Below are positions 1 through 13,046 of a stretch of 64,000 nt of DNA, in pieces (the first letter of the stretch is position 1; the number at the start of each line of letters is the position of its first letter). The notes below the pieces were generated by a model. The model worked only from the letters and a program-made list of their open reading frames with translations. It was not told where the DNA came from and made no database searches. The translations under genes were made by a program, and so were the position numbers. Origin of the DNA: Rotaria sp. Silwood1 (taxonomy: Eukaryota; Rotifera; Eurotatoria; Philodinida; Philodinidae); assembly GCA_905250075.1 (NCBI GenBank), contig CAJNOP010000029.1:1871701-1935700 (forward strand). Reading direction: 5' to 3'.

Positions 1-3000
1 ATCAAATCAGTAGTCTCGGTACTATTTTCCTCTATGGTATCTAAATTGAGATCTATTACTGAAAATCAAATGAACCACTTTTGTTTTAAAATTTTTTTTT
101 TTTTTATCAAATAATTATCACTCATCACGAGTCTCACAAAATCTTTTTATAGTTAAAAGTTTTAGAATTGACAAATTTGATGAAGAAGAAATATAAATGT
201 TAATGAATAGTTGAAAACTCGAAAGCGTTGTTATCTAATCTTTAGAATAAATTTATTATTCTATGCTAATATCTACATTGTATTCAAAGACAAAAAAAAA
301 TCCAATATCTTAATCATAATGCTGTCATCATTACTCAGGACGTGAAGTGTATAAAAAGTAAAATTATTTCCATTTTCTTCTTCTAGAAGAACACATTCTG
401 TGATTACATAATTTCCATCTTGTGCTTCGAATATTTCAATAATTGAGTGATAAATAAGTATATCGAATTTGATTAGCTATTAGCTATTTAATATTGTTGT
501 TGCTAACCAAACCATACCATGAATTGCTAAGAGTGTACAGCTGGTAAATTTCTTTATGATAAAGTTCGATCGATATAAATCTAAACAGGTTGTTGTTTAT
601 TTTTTTCATTGTTGTTTTCCATCTGATACATATAATAAATTGACATTCTTAAAAGTATTGTAATTGATTTAACAAAGCAATTATCATTAACTTGTCAATC
701 TGTATCATATGTCCATGTTTGATATTTATTATCATAATCATAAGCTGATTCACAATATAATCATTGACTAATATTTAGAACACTAAAATACTTCCATCAA
801 AGTAAATCTTAATTAATTATCACACTGTTATCTAGTCATATTGAAATATTAAAAAGATCATCTAAAAACTACTTCAATTTTAGAAGTGTTAATAAATTTT
901 TGCCAATCACATTGATAATGTTGTTCTTAACATTCTGATATCTAATCCACGATGTGTTGAACCAACGGAACAAGATCATAACTCGTAAATATAAAAATCA
1001 ATTTTATTGAATCAATGTAATCTATTATTCTAATATCATGATCAAGTAAAGATGCTTTTAACACAATATCATTTATTAGATTAAATAGAACTGGACGTTA
1101 TCATGTCAATTTCAATCTATAATAAGAGAATTTAATGAAAGTTTTGTCCTATTTGTTAATATTGAATCACATAAATTAATTAGTTGAATCTAGCATTATA
1201 CTTGTTTATATGCTTCTGATACACAGAAGCATATATTATAATTAGAATAACATAAACAATAGTTGTACTTCTAATCCATATTCCATTGATATGATATGTT
1301 TGATCAGATGCAAGAAGTATTGGTAGATGAATCCGATGAACTCTATCTTCACTATAGCAATGACCCTATTAGTGGAAAAAAAAGGATAATTAGATACGGT
1401 TGGATTCGCTTTGTCTCACATTGTACTTCTGACCAAATGGAACAGCATTTGGACAATATTTTTAGACCAAATAATAGTGTAACCATTGTAATATACAGGT
1501 CCATATGAATCATTGAACCAATTTTGACCAGGCATCAAATGATATTTTGGATGGAAAGAGTCATCAGCTAAAGTATAAACCTTTGAATAATGATATGATT
1601 ATCGACATGAATAGAAATATTATTTGCAGATGTTTGTCTGTGAGTGTGTGCGTATGTTGTATAACTCAATATCTTTTATCTTATTATCTCTATTCAAATA
1701 ATAATAGAATGTAACTTCGACAAAGAAAATTGAACTATTGTAATCGATCTATTGTTGATATGAAAAAGGATACAAATTAGTTGTTGTTCTATTGTATATG
1801 AATGAAATTATTTATTTAAATAGACTAATTTTTTTTGACAGAACGATTGTTCCTTCTTTTTCTTGCTTTACTGATAAACGATAAGGATGAAAGACAAAAC
1901 AAAAATACATTAGTTTTTTCTTTTTGTATCGTATTGATTAATACTAGTGAATAAAGAAAAAAGAAAAGGTAATATGAGATATTTTATTTATATGTTAAAA
2001 AGCTTTCGCTTCTTAAGTAGATGATCACTCATCTCTACCGGATTAAGACCAGATGAGTAAGTGTACATTGTTCTGTTGGTTGTCATTTTTATGGCTACCT
2101 TATGACTTCGACTATTTTCATCGTCTATTACATGTTGAAGAGAGGAAGAGAGCGAGAGCGAAAAAAAAAAGAGTGACAAAGTATATAATCCTTTCTTCTC
2201 GATGAAAATGTCTGTTTGTTATGAGCTCCTTTTCTTTTTAGGATGTCTCTATATGATGATAGTGACGAATCAATCTTGTAAAACGTGTCGAGTCGAAGAT
2301 CAAACGAATGGACAGATGAATGTGATGTACATAAAACGTTTCATGTTCATTAAAGAATATTTGTTATGACTATAACATATAACGACGTGATAATGATTTC
2401 AAATAGAAAGTGTCAGTTGCATACAAATATCGAAAGTACTTAACTCATTTTCTTGTTTCATTTACATACTAAAAAAAAAGTTGATAAATCATAGATCATC
2501 ATCACTTTTCTTACTCTTTTTATTCTTTGTTCTAAAAATAAGTAAGATGATTTTATAGTATTTAATAAGACATATGTCATATTATTTCGTTTTTATGATT
2601 TGTGTTTTAATGGTTTTATTAAAATAAATTGAGAAGTTTTTTTTCTTTTCTTCTAAAATATTGCTGTCTTTATAATTTTCTTTTTGTTTATTGTCAATTT
2701 ATTTGTCATGGTTGAATAATGACAAGTCAATGCTTTTTTTTGTTTAATTCTTTCCTTGTATATTTTCCATCCCATTCATTGATTTCTCTTCTTTCTCTTT
2801 TTTTTTTGTCTATATGTTCGTCCAGAAACGAAGAGAGAGAGAGCGCGCGCGATGACATTGAATGAGAATGGAAGAACAAAAAGAACGCGAATGTTCTCTT
2901 ACAATAGATCCACATTCACACTTTTTCTCGCTGACTACACTAGTCACAGCGGTCAGTCAATCGAGCTCAGAACAACATATTTCTTTTCTATTGTTTTCTC

Positions 3001-3082
3001 TCTAACATAACATGAGTGGTCAATACATAAGAATCACTAGTTTTTCCTATAAGAGAACAATGTTTATTTCATATTGTAGATT
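1..3082. other. Gene-poor leading region with possible coding scraps
   Basis: No gene model can be supported. Three short coding-like stretches lie in the same direction near 893-990, 1130-1190 and 1296-1508 (70 codons), separated by stops. They could be remnants of one decayed gene, but I recognise no family. A 12-bp perfect inverted repeat occupies 1207-1235. The 3' part (1900-3000) is rich in A and T runs and is probably upstream sequence of the LIM gene. No RNA gene was recognised. Confidence 0.35.
1207..1235. repeat. Short perfect hairpin, 12-bp arms
   Basis: TATATGCTTCTG (1207-1218) and its exact reverse complement (1224-1235) are separated by 5 bases. No T-run or gene end is next to it, so a terminator role is not suggested. 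It is short enough to be chance in a 64-kb window. Confidence 0.5.
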
Positions 3083-4142
3083 ATGGGATCGAATAAAGGT
3101 GGTTTTAGATCATTTGAATGCGATCTTAAAAGTGGATATAAACCAATGCAATGGCGATCAACAGTTTCAGCACCATTATGTGCACTGTGCAATAAGGCTG
3201 TTTTTCCAGCTGAAGAAGTTATTGGAGCTGGACAAAAATATCATAAATTTTGTCTTAAATGCAGTAAATCTTCATTTTATATTTTGTTTTTTATCATTTG
3301 TATTATTGATTTTTTAGTTTCATGTAATACTTTACTCAATTCAGGCAATGTAAATGAACATGATAAAAAGATTTATTGTATAGGATGTTATCGTCGTCAA
3401 TTTGGTCCACGAGGAGGTTTGTATTAAATAATATATAAATTTGAAATAATAAAATATTTCAGTTTTTATAGTAGGCCGCGGTTTTGGAACAACATCATCA
3501 GTTAATTTAGAAACACCACCAAGTAGTCCAAGTTCAAATGGCATAAGATCTAATTTTCATAGTGAAATAACAGATAATATTGATAGTGTTCGTCACGAAC
3601 GAAAAACATCAACAGGTTCATCACCATCTCGTACATCATCGGATGATGATTCACGTCATAGTAATTCTCTTATGAACAGTGTTACATATATTGGTGGTGT
3701 TACAACAAGACAAACAATATCGACTCTTCCACGTCCTTCATCAATTAATTTATCAAATGGTTCATCATTTCGTTTGAAATCAGCATCAGGAAATATTTGT
3801 CCACGTTGTTCAAAATGTGTTTATTCAGCTGAAGAAGTTAAAGCTGCTGGAAAAGTAACAAAAACTTAATGTATGTCAATTTATAAATTTTGTAATTTGT
3901 TTTAGTCATTTCATAAACGATGTTATACATGTGCACATTGTAAAAAAAGTATCAATGCTGGTCGATATTCAGAACATGAAGGAGAACTTTATGATAACAG
4001 TAAGTTACATATGATTCTTGTTTGTTTTTTCTGTATAGTTCTTCTTTTTTTTTAAATAATTTTAGATTGTTATCAACGATTGTTTGGTCCAAAAGGTGTT
4101 GGTTACGGTATTGGACTAGGAGCATTATCATCAGGAAATTAA
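3083..4142 (+). CDS. CSRP: CSRP/muscle-LIM-type protein with two LIM domains, copy A
   Basis: Five exons: 3083-3263, 3318-3416, 3472-3854, 3906-3999, 4066-4142, giving 277 aa. LIM domain 1 starts CALCNKAVFPAEEV and has the C-x2-C, H-x2-C, C-x2-C ligand order across the first intron (HKFC, LKC, ISC), ending CIGCYRRQFGP. LIM domain 2 starts CPRCSKCVYSAEEV and continues HKRCYTC after intron 3. The Gly-rich end (GPKGVGYGIGLGALSSGN) is typical of cysteine- and glycine-rich proteins. Known CSRPs bind alpha-actinin and zyxin and act in muscle Z-discs and the nucleus; that role is inferred here. The roughly 110-residue linker between the domains is Ser/Thr-rich and longer than in vertebrate CSRPs. 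TATTGTAG just before the start looks like a splice or trans-splice acceptor. An alternative exon-3 acceptor at 3463 adds three residues; the paralog on the other strand favours 3472. Confidence 0.88.
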
Positions 4143-7100
4143 AAATCATTTGTCAACTCTCATTTCACCGGTGCTGCTCATAAATAGACTAAAGACAATA
4201 TCCCTACGTTTTATTGATTGTTTCTTTTTTTTCCTTATTTTCCTTTATCTATTGATTGTTGTATCAATGTAGATCTGATTCTTATTCTTCTATATATCCT
4301 TTTTTTTGGTGTAGTTATTCTATAGCAAAAGACCGAGAGATGCTTTTCTTTATAATGACTAAGCTTAATAATGCATGATTATTGTAGAAATATATTATTG
4401 AACTAATAAATTGTGAATATAATTTGATTGTAATAATAGTTCTTTTTTGTACTATCAGGATAGATTGATAAAAATAGAATTATTTAGTATGAGTTATAAT
4501 AAATTTTGATTCGTTTCATTGAAAACTGTCAGACACGATAGTACAAGGTAACATTTGATGTGTATTTGTACGTGTAAAAAATGTTAATGAGTATCATAAT
4601 CATATAGTTTTAAGAATTATTAACATATTTAAGTGATACTTGACATGAAAAGTATCTTCAATTGTTCATGATCATCATCATCATCATCATCTGAATTATT
4701 CTAATGTTGACTTGTTTATCAGAAATGTCTGTTTCTCAATGAAACCAATTGTAATCATTGACAATATAGTTTATTTGCTTGGTGTTATTAAAACAATAGT
4801 CAGTGTCATGTTCGCGATAGACGTAGCGATTAAGAAATGAAGGATAAGCTGCTATGTCTACAATCATTGATGACATTTATGTCAATGAAATCGTATTTCT
4901 CATTTCTTTACTCTTTTAACATACTTAAGTATAAGAATAAGCTTAGTCAAAGTTAGTTAAATAGATATCCTAGTTACTCATAAATGTAAATATTATTCAT
5001 TTTAAAATACTGAAGAATTCAATATCTATATGTATCAATGTAAAAATCGAGTTATACACAAATGCCTCCTCCCCTCTCGTCTAAATGATTCATATATCAC
5101 AGATTTTTAAAAGTGCACGAGCTTGTATAATATTATCAAAGTACTAAAGAAAATTAAATAACAACATTAACAACTTCATGAAGAAATTATTTCAGTAGCT
5201 ACTTGAAGCTTGACAATTTATTGGGAATGGTATAATGACAAAAATATATTTAATTAAACTCAGCAGTGTTGAAGATTTTATATTCTTTTCAAAAATTTTA
5301 TATTGATTTCGTTATACAGTTTATCATCAAACGAAAGAAACTACATTGAATACAGGTACCTGACAGAGATTGAAGACGAGAACAACACTTAGGACGATGG
5401 ACGAGTCTAAGATGGTGACTTTTGTTTTGTTATAGTTAAGATGTATGATACCTTATCAATACATCGATAAATCGAATGGCTTAAGTAAATCGCAAAAGAA
5501 TGAATCCTGTTAAATGACGGAGCTAGGAGATGACTTCGTCTCGTCTAGAAATGAGATGATTTTATGTTATAGGCGAAGAAAATATCTTCTTTCCAGTTTC
5601 AAATGAGGGGTTAAGCTTCGCTCCAATTTTAATTTCCGGCTTCATCACTAATTCTATTATTTCCTGATTAAATTATTAAGTCATAAGAATATTATACAAT
5701 TATGAGACGAGACCTTGTAATATTTAGTAGTTGCCTCTTGTCAGAGTTATATTGTATTACACTTGATGAACAGAATTTACAAATATAATCAGTTAAGTGT
5801 TTACAACTCTGAACTATTTTTCACAATTTAAAAGTTTTATTGAGCACTTTTTATATGTCAATCCTATTGAGGATAATAAACACATTTGTATTTTTTACTG
5901 ACAGATGAATTAATCAATCATTAACTCTCTTATCAATGAATTATTTCACTTAAAATTAAAAAAACACTCACTTGTGTTTTATTTTTGAATTGGAAATATA
6001 TTCTCTTAAAATACTATAAAGATGTAACTCATAAATGATCACTTTTTTATTTGGAATACTGAACTTTGTGATGATCGATGAAAAGAAGATAATATATCAA
6101 AAAAAAACTTGATTTGTTTTTGTAAATTTAAACATAATCAACATAAACAATTGCAAACTTTGCATCGGTGGTTATCAAAATGTTTCGATCGATTGAACGC
6201 ATGATAATTTACTGATGATAGTAAGTTTTCGTTGAGATGGAAACACGCCAAAAATCGAGCTTTTTTATTCAAATGTAAGAAATCCGAATCTAATCAAAGT
6301 TTCTTCTAAGAACATTACATATAAGCAAATTCATATTTTTTCTGCTCGTAATATCATGATATTGTATGGATGTGTGAATTTTGTCTTTGGTAACACCGAC
6401 ATCCACACTTCAATACAATAAGGAAACTTTATGTATATACCAACAGATAAAACAATGCTCTTGATATCTGCAATATTCATTGTTCTTCAATTAACATCGT
6501 GGTACTAAAATTTCAATAAGAACTACTTGTCAGAATGAGTAACTATTACACTAATCCGCATTTCAAAGAAAAAAGTGGACCTATAGAATTGTATTCTACA
6601 AGTTTTCCTAATATTTTTTGGATGTCGATTGAAGATTTGCAAACAAAGACTAAGCCAAAGAACTCTTTAATAGATGATTCAATGGATCTTTATCTTTTTC
6701 TAAAAATGAAAATCGCAGCTCTCTTTCAGGAATATTACAATAAAATTTCATCAAGCTTTATTTATGGTATTATAGTGCCATGGTCACTATACTTGTATTG
6801 TTCTAAATAGTTTAGTAATAAATTACAAATTATTACAGCTCTGCAGCTCCAGAATTGTCGAACCTGGATTAATCCGATGGATTCTACATGGAATACAATA
6901 TTTTTTAAGTTCGTTATTGCTGTGTTTGTTAACTTTCGGGCGTTTGTTTTTTATTACACCATGATCAGATATGAAAAACATCAACAGACATTTGAAAACA
7001 CATAGTTTTTTTTTTGATAGTTTATTTCAGTATTATCAATGAAAAGTTAATCTAGACGATTTGATAAGAATAAGAAAAAGAAAACGTGCCATAAAAGATG

Positions 7101-7267
7101 TCTTGATCATATTTTGTACTCATATATGACTACCGTCAATATAGTAAGTCTTAACATTGATAAGAAAGGAATGAAACTGGCTTTTATTTCACATATGGTA
7201 GAAAAAAAAATAAGTGAAGGCTTTTTTCTAAGAGTAACAAAAAAACAAACTAGTTTTACTTTCTGAA
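4143..7267. other. Intergenic, no firm gene
   Basis: About 3.1 kb of AT-rich DNA follows the LIM gene, with a short ATC trinucleotide run near 4671-4690. A 91-codon ORF at 6535-6810 is preceded at 6454 by a short hydrophobic reading frame that could be a signal peptide. The obvious splice between them makes a stop, and no family is recognised. I treat it as unproven. Confidence 0.4.
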
Positions 7268-8229
7268 ATGCAACTCTTTCATCTTTTATTCGTATTTTTT
7301 AATATTACATCAATTTTCAGTTTAATTAATTTCGATTTAACTTATACTATAAGATCAACGAATCCAATTTTTCCTGGTTTAACATCATTTAATTTTACAC
7401 AAACTTTCACAAGTTGGAGACAAGATGATTCAAATGAATATTATTTTATAGCGCTTAATACATTTATCACAAGTGAACATTTTGGCACTCATATTGATGC
7501 ACCTTATCATGGTTCGAATACATCATGGACATTGGAACAAATTCCATTTGAACGTTTAGTTTCTATTCAAGCATTAATTGTTGATGTATCAAAAAAAAGT
7601 TCAAGAGTAAAAAATTATCAAATACAAATTGATGATCTTAATGAAGATGTTATGAAACAAGCAAATGGATTTTATGTTTTATTATTTTATACAGGTAAAT
7701 CAAAATTTTGGCCAAATCAAGATGCTTATGCTGGTGGTCATATCAGAGAAGAACTTGAGTTTCCTGGTCTTAGTCCACAATTAGCTACATATTTAGTTGA
7801 TAAATATTCAGATAACCTTGTTGGAGTTGGTATTGATACTTTATCAAGTAAACATTCATAGATGAAATTCTTTTATGTTATGATTTTTTAATCTGTTTAG
7901 TCGATCCTGGTTCATCAAAATATTTTCCAGCTCATCGAATTTTATTTAAAAAAAATATTTACGTTTTAGAAAATGTTGCTGCACTTAATCGTGTTCTTAA
8001 ATATTTATCAAATCGACGTGAAAAATTTTTTACATTTGATGTTCTTCCAATGAAAATCGAAGGTGGTACTGGTGCACCATGTCGACTTGTAGCACGATTA
8101 GAAAATTTCGATGATGGAAGTGGTGGATGGTTTGGTTTTCTTATATTTTGTCTTCTTCTTATGATAATTGGCATAGCAGCAAAAGTAGTTTATGACTTTA
8201 AATATAATCCAGATAAAGATTTTGCATAG
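7268..8229 (+). CDS. Cyclase-family (kynurenine-formamidase-like) protein with signal peptide and C-terminal membrane anchor
   Basis: Two exons, 7268-7847 and 7901-8229, encode 302 aa. Residues 1-20 are a hydrophobic signal sequence. The motif HFGTHIDAPYH at residues 71-81 is the metal-binding HxGTHxDxPxH signature of the cyclase family (PF04199), which includes arylformamidase and isatin hydrolase; H71, H75, D77 and H81 are the expected metal ligands. A second conserved stretch (GVGIDTLSIDPG) spans the intron. After the enzyme domain, a 20-residue hydrophobic segment (about 273-293) and a short charged tail predict a type I membrane protein with the enzyme outside the cell or in the lumen. 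The family hydrolyses cyclic amides or formamides; the substrate here cannot be told. It lies between two inverted LIM paralogs. Confidence 0.85.
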
Positions 8230-8480
8230 TTTTTCTCTCTGATGTTCTTATAAAAAAATGTCTTTTCTTTTCTTTAATAGAATAGATATACTAAATAAAC
8301 ATAAACAAAATGTCTCGACTAATAAAATGAAAGAATCAGATCTAATGGAATAAAAAAAAAAAAGAAGAGAAAAAAAAACTAAAACAACAAACATAAATCA
8401 AAGAAATAATAAAAGAAAATGTTTATTTCTTTGTTCATTCTTGATACCGTTGGATGAAATAAGAATATTAACAATTGAAG

Positions 8481-11400
8481 TTAATTTCCTGTTGATAATG
8501 TTCCGGATCCAATACCATATCCAATACCTTTGGGGCCAAACAATCGTTGATAACAATCTAAAAGTATCAGAATAAAGCAAATTTTACATTTGAGTAAAAT
8601 CATTCGTTAGCGCTGTGACTTCACAAAACTAAAACATGTGTATCTCGAGATGATGAACTTTACTAGAACTAGCTTATGTGTTAAATTACTTTGAAAAGAT
8701 CAACATTAGATATCATTGCTCAGAAAAGTTGTTAGTAGAGACCTGCAACAAAGTCAACTAAATGTTTCATTAATAAATCAGATTTAACACAAGTGGTTTT
8801 TTTGAGTTGTGAGCTTTAGTCTTTAGTATTATATGTACAACTGATATGTTTTTGAAATTCGATTAATGTCTCTTTGAGGCCTACGTTCATGAGAAGAAGT
8901 CGAAGTTAACATTGACTCCGACTTGTGCAATATCTTGAAAAGACGCGAATCAAACCTCCAGAATATACAGGTTTGTACAATCAATATAAGAAAACTTACA
9001 ATTTAAAGAAACCTGTCCTATTCAACATAAATTACTGATAGAAAACTTAAGGAGCTCTTACTAGACGTATGCCGAACCGTAACTACGAGAAAAAAATTGT
9101 GGAGGCGGTATTCAAGGTTTTAGTATATAGTCTCATAAATCATATGAATCAGACTATAATTCAAGAGCGATGACCCAAACAATGTACTAGTCATCGACTA
9201 CATGAAGCACGCCAAACGAGTAGTGAAGAAATATTTTTGATGTGATATAAAGAAATTCTTGAACGATTTTCTCTTGTCCAAAACAAGGATCTAAAAAACT
9301 TCATCTCATGCATTTTCCTAACTTCAATCGCTCCTAAAAATAAATCTAACTTTCACTTTATATATTTTAGTTTAAAAAAGAAACTTCGAATTAAGGAAGT
9401 ATTTTTCAAAGTAAAAAAAGTACATTTTGTAGATGACTCCTGATGCTACAAGATCTTTGCGCAAAGTTTTTCTGCGTATGCTTAAACTTTTCAAAACAAA
9501 TTGGTTTACTTTTCGTTAGTGACGAGACGAAGACAAACATAAAAAAACGCTCTTATAACCGAATGAGAAGTTCAAAAATCAAAATTTCAAGTGGTACAAT
9601 TCTTTCTTCATTATGTCCATGTTAAAAGAACTTATTTAAAAAACAATAAATCCTTGTAAGGCATTACAACTAAATAAAAGACTGTCTATGTTGCGTTTTA
9701 TCTGAAATGACTCAAAATAACAAAAAGTCTTACTGTTATCATAAAGTTCTCCTTCATGTTCTGAATATCGACCAGCATTGATACTTTTTTTACAATGTGC
9801 ACATGTATAACATCGTTTATGAAATGACTAAAACAAATTACAAAATTTATAAATTGACATACATAAAGTTTTTGTTACTTTTCCAGCAGCTTTAACTTCT
9901 TCAGCTGAATAAACACATTTTGAACAACGTGGACAAATATTTCCTGATAATGACATCGTTTTGAAACTCGTTCCATTTATTAAACTTGTTGTTGAAAGAC
10001 GAGGACTAGTCAACATTGTTTGTCTTGTTGTAACACCACCAATATATGTAACACTGTTTATAAGAGAACCAGTTTGATGTAAATGATCATTAGATGATAA
10101 TTGACATTGTAATGTTTCTTGTTGAGAATCATCATTATTTGTATTTCTTAATTCATCATTAGATTTTGTTTCTAATCGATTTACACTTGGACTACTTGGT
10201 GGTGTTTCTAAAATAATTGATGTTGTTACTCCAAGACCACGTCCAACTAAAATATATTGATTATTTACATTGACAAAAAAAACGACAATACTAACTTCCG
10301 TGTGGACCAAATTGACGACGATAACATCCTATACAATAAATCTTTTTATCATGTTCATTTACATTGCCTGAATTGAGTAAAGTATTACATGAAACTAAAA
10401 AATTAATAATAAAAATGATAAAAAACAAAATATAAGATGAAGATTTACTGCATTTGAGACAAAATTTATGATATTTTTGTCCAGCTCCAATAACTTCTTC
10501 AGCTGGAAAAACAGCTTTATTACAAAGTGCACATGATGGTGCTGAAATTGTTGATCGCCATTGTGATGGTCTGTACGGGCTCTGTTCATCCCATGTAGAT
10601 GATTGATAACCACCTTTATTCGTTGTCATATTCTACAATGTCAAATAAATATTATTTATTGAAAAAAAAAAGAAGAATAACACAATTATAAATTGAATAT
10701 TTTTTTTTATCTCAAGGAAAAAATAACAAAATATGTGTCGTGAAGGGTAATGTCAACCGTAAAGGTTATTTAAGCGAAAAAAAGAATAAAAAAATATATG
10801 AATGAATTATCATGATGTAGAACTTTCTCTTTTTTTTCCTTTTTCTCCTATGTTGTTGCTCAGATAGAATGGATTTTTTTTTTCTTCATCGTTGTTAAAT
10901 GAATTTAGAATAAGGAAAGAAAAACATAAAGAATGAAGGCAGACTGGTGCTAGGAAAAAAAAAGTAGCGTTCAAAGTTACCAACTATTTTATGACTGTTG
11001 GATCTCGACAAATCACGAAGAAAAAAATAATAAAATAAAACTTACCGATGATGGCGTTGGATTCGGAAACTAAAATTAATACAAGAAAAATGAAATTTTT
11101 TTGTAAGTAATATATTCATCTATCTTACACGACTTAAAAGCATATCAAATGTACGTGAAAAACGTGGTGATGAAGATGAAGATGTTACACCTTTCATATC
11201 TTTCTCAAAATCAACTTGTTGCTGCATGTAAATAAAAGACGAAACGATAAATTTAACTTCTATAACTATCGATATAAGAGATAACTTTTCTGTTCTAGTT
11301 TATTACCGCATGGTAAAGTCACTTGTAGTAACGATAGTATGAGAAAAAAAAGAAGAAGAAAAAAATGCAGTTCATTTAGTCGATTCTTTTGATCTTCGAC

Positions 11401-13046
11401 TGGACACGTTTGTCTTTTATTTTGTAAATTTGACTTCTTATTATAACCTTTATCTATTCTTCTGATTATCTCTCACAAATATTAAATCTCATATCAACGA
11501 TTGAAAGCAAAAATGTTTTCGTCTTTCTGTTTTTTTACAAAGGTTACTTTATTATAAATCTCAAATATTATACTATCCTAAATTTTCATATCTTAAACTT
11601 TAGTCACAAGTGAAATATATTTATTCGTATGATAAGAAAAAGTTTTTTCTTATTTATTCATAAGCCATTAATACAATAAAAAGAAAACAATAGAAGTATA
11701 TTATTTCTTTTTTTATATTGTTAGTCTGATGTTTTTGTTTTATTAATTAGAAAACATTCTAGTTTATTAATTAAATATTACAATCTTCTTCTTGTTCAAT
11801 TAATTTATTCTAAACAGCAGGAGTGTTCCAAGGACACGCCTATTGAACATAATTACAAACCATATCCTGTTCAAATGTTTTCTTTGTTGCATAGAAAAAA
11901 TTATTAAATACGATTAGATGAAAGGAAAACATTTCAAAAATGTGAAAATATCTATAAAAATCAGTCGAAAATAAACAAAACACAGTTTTGATAAGTTTCT
12001 ATATAATCGATCAGAATTGAAAGTATAAATATTTTGTATACGTCCAAATAATCTTCTGGCATAATTCTACTCCACATAACTTTTTTTTTCTTTACATTTT
12101 AATTCTTTCTTTTTTCTTATATGTTTACTTTTCATGTTTTCATACAAACTTTCGATATTTTTTTGTTTGTATTTATCACATGTGATTTCGAACTCTACTT
12201 TTATGATACGGATTTATAAATACATTTCACTTATCACTAGAACTCGAGATATAAAGATTTACGATAGTATTTACCCAATTGTAAGAGATTAGATGAATAA
12301 ATTTCAAAGTTTTAGGATTTTTAATAAGAGAAAAAAAAGCTGTTATTGCGAGACGTGTCAAAACTTAAAACTTATTCTTTCAAAGAAGAATTATATTTCT
12401 ATCATACTTTTTCTGTCAAAAATACGACTTTTAGATGACAAAGTTATATTCATTCATATTCTATCTCAACTACTCATAGAGAGAAAAATGTCATATTAAC
12501 ACGCACATAATCCCATCATTGTTTTGCAATACAATAGAGAACGGATATGAATTATTTTATATTTAAAATAATTCAGTTCATCCTATGTACTAACTACAAC
12601 TAATAGTTATTTTCATGAATTTAACTTATAAACAACAATATAATATAGTATTTACCTTTTCAAGGAATTAACGAAGAAAAACAAAAGTCAAAGACTTGCA
12701 ATGTAAAAAAAAAAACAACCGTTATGTATTTTTGTTAAATGAAAATAGAACAGCAGAGCATGCTGCATACTTGACAAACGTATTTACGTGCGTGTACACC
12801 TTTAACACCTACGATTTGTTGTCATTTAACCATGAAAAAGATGAAGACTAATATTTACTAAAACTTCATGCAACATGACTGAATATAGAATTATCATCAA
12901 TCAATAGGTTCATGCGATAAAAAAAAAGAATTTGTTTTTTCAAATAAACAATTTACCAGTATGTAAGTTGTGAGAGGATTATCGATTGTTGTTCCTATGC
13001 TTGATGATACAATTATTGTTGATTTTATATCATCAAAAGAAATCAT
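8481..13046 (-). CDS. CSRP: CSRP/muscle-LIM-type protein, copy B, with extra N-terminal exons
   Basis: Paralog of the plus-strand LIM gene. Exons 5' to 3' on the minus strand: 13046-12957, 11221-11129, 11069-11046, 10632-10449, 10394-10296, 10246-9879, 9827-9734, 8557-8481; 342 aa. The last five match copy A exon for exon (181, 99, 94 and 77 nt identical in length; linker exon 368 versus 383). Both LIM domains keep all zinc ligands. The first three exons add about 69 residues (starting MISFDDIKST, with RFSRTFDMLLSR in exon 2), all joined in phase 0 through good GT-AG sites; I could not find them upstream of copy A. A shorter 272-aa form could start at the internal Met at 10629 using the acceptor-like TTGTAG before it, just as in copy A. 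Intron 7 is 1176 bp against 66 bp in copy A. Role inferred as for copy A. Confidence 0.85.
8558..9733 (-). other. Expanded last intron of LIM copy B
   Basis: The intron is 1176 bp; its counterpart in the paralog is 66 bp, so about 1.1 kb was gained here or lost there. Part of it (about 9075-9310) resembles part of CLIP intron 10 (about 41695-41935), sharing the order of words such as AACCG..ACTAC..GAGA and GTACT..TCGACTA. This suggests an old dispersed repeat. No intact transposase reading frame is seen. Confidence 0.5.

Noticed and set aside
6454-6810. Possible two-exon secreted protein
   Set aside because: The only clear acceptor (before 6534) joins to a stop and the implied intron would be 34 nt; no family support.
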